From Corallococcus silvisoli (lineage in GTDB: Bacteria > Myxococcota > Myxococcia > Myxococcales > Myxococcaceae), in the NCBI RefSeq assembly GCF_009909145.1, contig NZ_JAAAPJ010000001.1, positions 62,001 through 126,000 on the forward strand: DNA of 64,000 nucleotides. Direction: 5' to 3'. The notes under the pieces were generated by a model that was not told the origin of the DNA, did no database searches, and worked only from the letters and a program-made list of their open reading frames with translations. Both the position numbers and the translations under genes were made by a program. Shown here in pieces: positions 63,692 through 64,000 of the stretch. Within the stretch, counting starts at the first letter, position 1; every line of letters begins with the position of its first letter.

Positions 63692-64000
63692 TCAGCCCGT
63701 CACCGGCTCCGCGCTCATCAGCCCGCGCACGACGGCGGCCACGGCCAGCGGGGTCGCCACGCGGTCGTCGCTCAGCGCCGCCAGCGCCCGGGCGAACTGC
63801 TCCGCCGACGAGAAGCGCTGCGACGGATGCGGCGCGAGCGCCCGGTCCAACACCAGCGCCAGGGCGTCGGACACCTCGGGGGCCAGCATGCGCACGGGCG
63901 TCACCCGGAGGCCCCGGATGGAGGCCTCCACCTCCTCGGCCGTGCCCTCCGGGAAGGGCGACGCCAGCGACAACAGCTCGTACAGCAGCACCGCCGCCGC
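63692..64000 (-). CDS. Ser/Thr protein kinase, C-terminal part (5' end beyond the window)
   Basis: The frame is open to the right edge; only the last 103 codons or so are visible. AAAVLLYELLSLASPFPEG corresponds to kinase subdomain IX, followed by LDRALAPHPSQRFSSAEQFARAL, the subdomain XI arginine motif. The catalytic loop lies outside the window. About 25 residues follow the kinase fold (TPLAVAAVVRGLMSAEPVTG) without a membrane segment, so it ends soon after the kinase domain. It is convergent with sbcC, 13 bp apart. Confidence 0.8.
   Translation of the reverse strand, partial: AAAVLLYELLSLASPFPEGTAEEVEASIRGLRVTPVRMLAPEVSDALALVLDRALAPHPSQRFSSAEQFARALAALSDDRVATPLAVAAVVRGLMSAEPVTG

Overview
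The window reads as a chromosome segment from a predatory myxobacterium of the Myxococcaceae type (Myxococcus, Corallococcus or Pyxidicoccus; I cannot decide the genus). Evidence: very high G+C with G/C-ending codons throughout, several Ser/Thr protein kinases of bacterial Hanks type, PAS/FHA histidine kinases, two secreted proteins with MYXO-CTERM-like tails, many lipoproteins, a secreted protease with lectin repeats, a CHAT-domain protein and a hybrid NRPS-PKS. No rRNA, tRNA, CRISPR array, IS element or prophage was seen.

Layout. 0-7 kb: a truncated unknown gene, tandem GC repeats, an unknown anchored protein, an FAD/NAD(P) oxidoreductase, and a sterol-desaturase-like enzyme divergent from a TetR regulator with a perfect palindrome between them; then a histidine kinase. 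7-22 kb: a lipoprotein with GLSTN repeats, a Ser/Thr kinase divergent from an FHA-PAS-PAS-kinase-receiver protein whose stop overlaps an OPT transporter, a 1343-residue PknK-like kinase/ATPase/TPR protein, a small lipoprotein, a DegP-type lipoprotein protease, a receiver-only regulator and a glutaminyl cyclotransferase. 22-24.6 kb: an exported DUF4139-like protein and a YdjM-type membrane protein.

24.7-33.8 kb: a compact biosynthetic locus, one 2890-residue NRPS-PKS (A-PCP-C-A-PCP-KS-AT-ACP-TE) overlapping a SnoaL-like gene. 33.8-35.7 kb: a cysteine-rich 77-residue protein, a glycerophosphodiesterase whose domain appears circularly permuted, and a BP74-like protein. 35.9-39.4 kb: a MarR-EmrA-EmrB efflux operon. 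39.4-42.2 kb: a streptogrisin-like protease with ricin-type repeats and a heparin-lyase-like polysaccharide lyase.

42.7-48.4 kb is the most unusual part. It holds a membrane-anchored CHAT protein, a cupin_8 (JmjC-like) hydroxylase divergent from a 57-residue peptide gene with its own intrinsic terminator, an ECF sigma factor and an overlapping zinc-finger anti-sigma factor. The extracytoplasmic TPR domain of the anti-sigma factor is clearly homologous to the N-terminal domain of the CHAT protein, suggesting that the two are parts of one signalling or proteolytic system.

48.4-57.9 kb: an acyl-CoA synthetase, the oxidative pentose-phosphate operon zwf-pgl-gnd, an SDR protein lacking the catalytic tyrosine next to a PlsC-type acyltransferase, a surface protein, and a 62-bp minisatellite. 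58.3-63.7 kb: sbcD and sbcC, separated by a 113-bp duplication of their own junction that creates a 38-codon micro-ORF; sbcC also carries an in-frame 129-bp tandem duplication. The window ends inside another Ser/Thr kinase gene.
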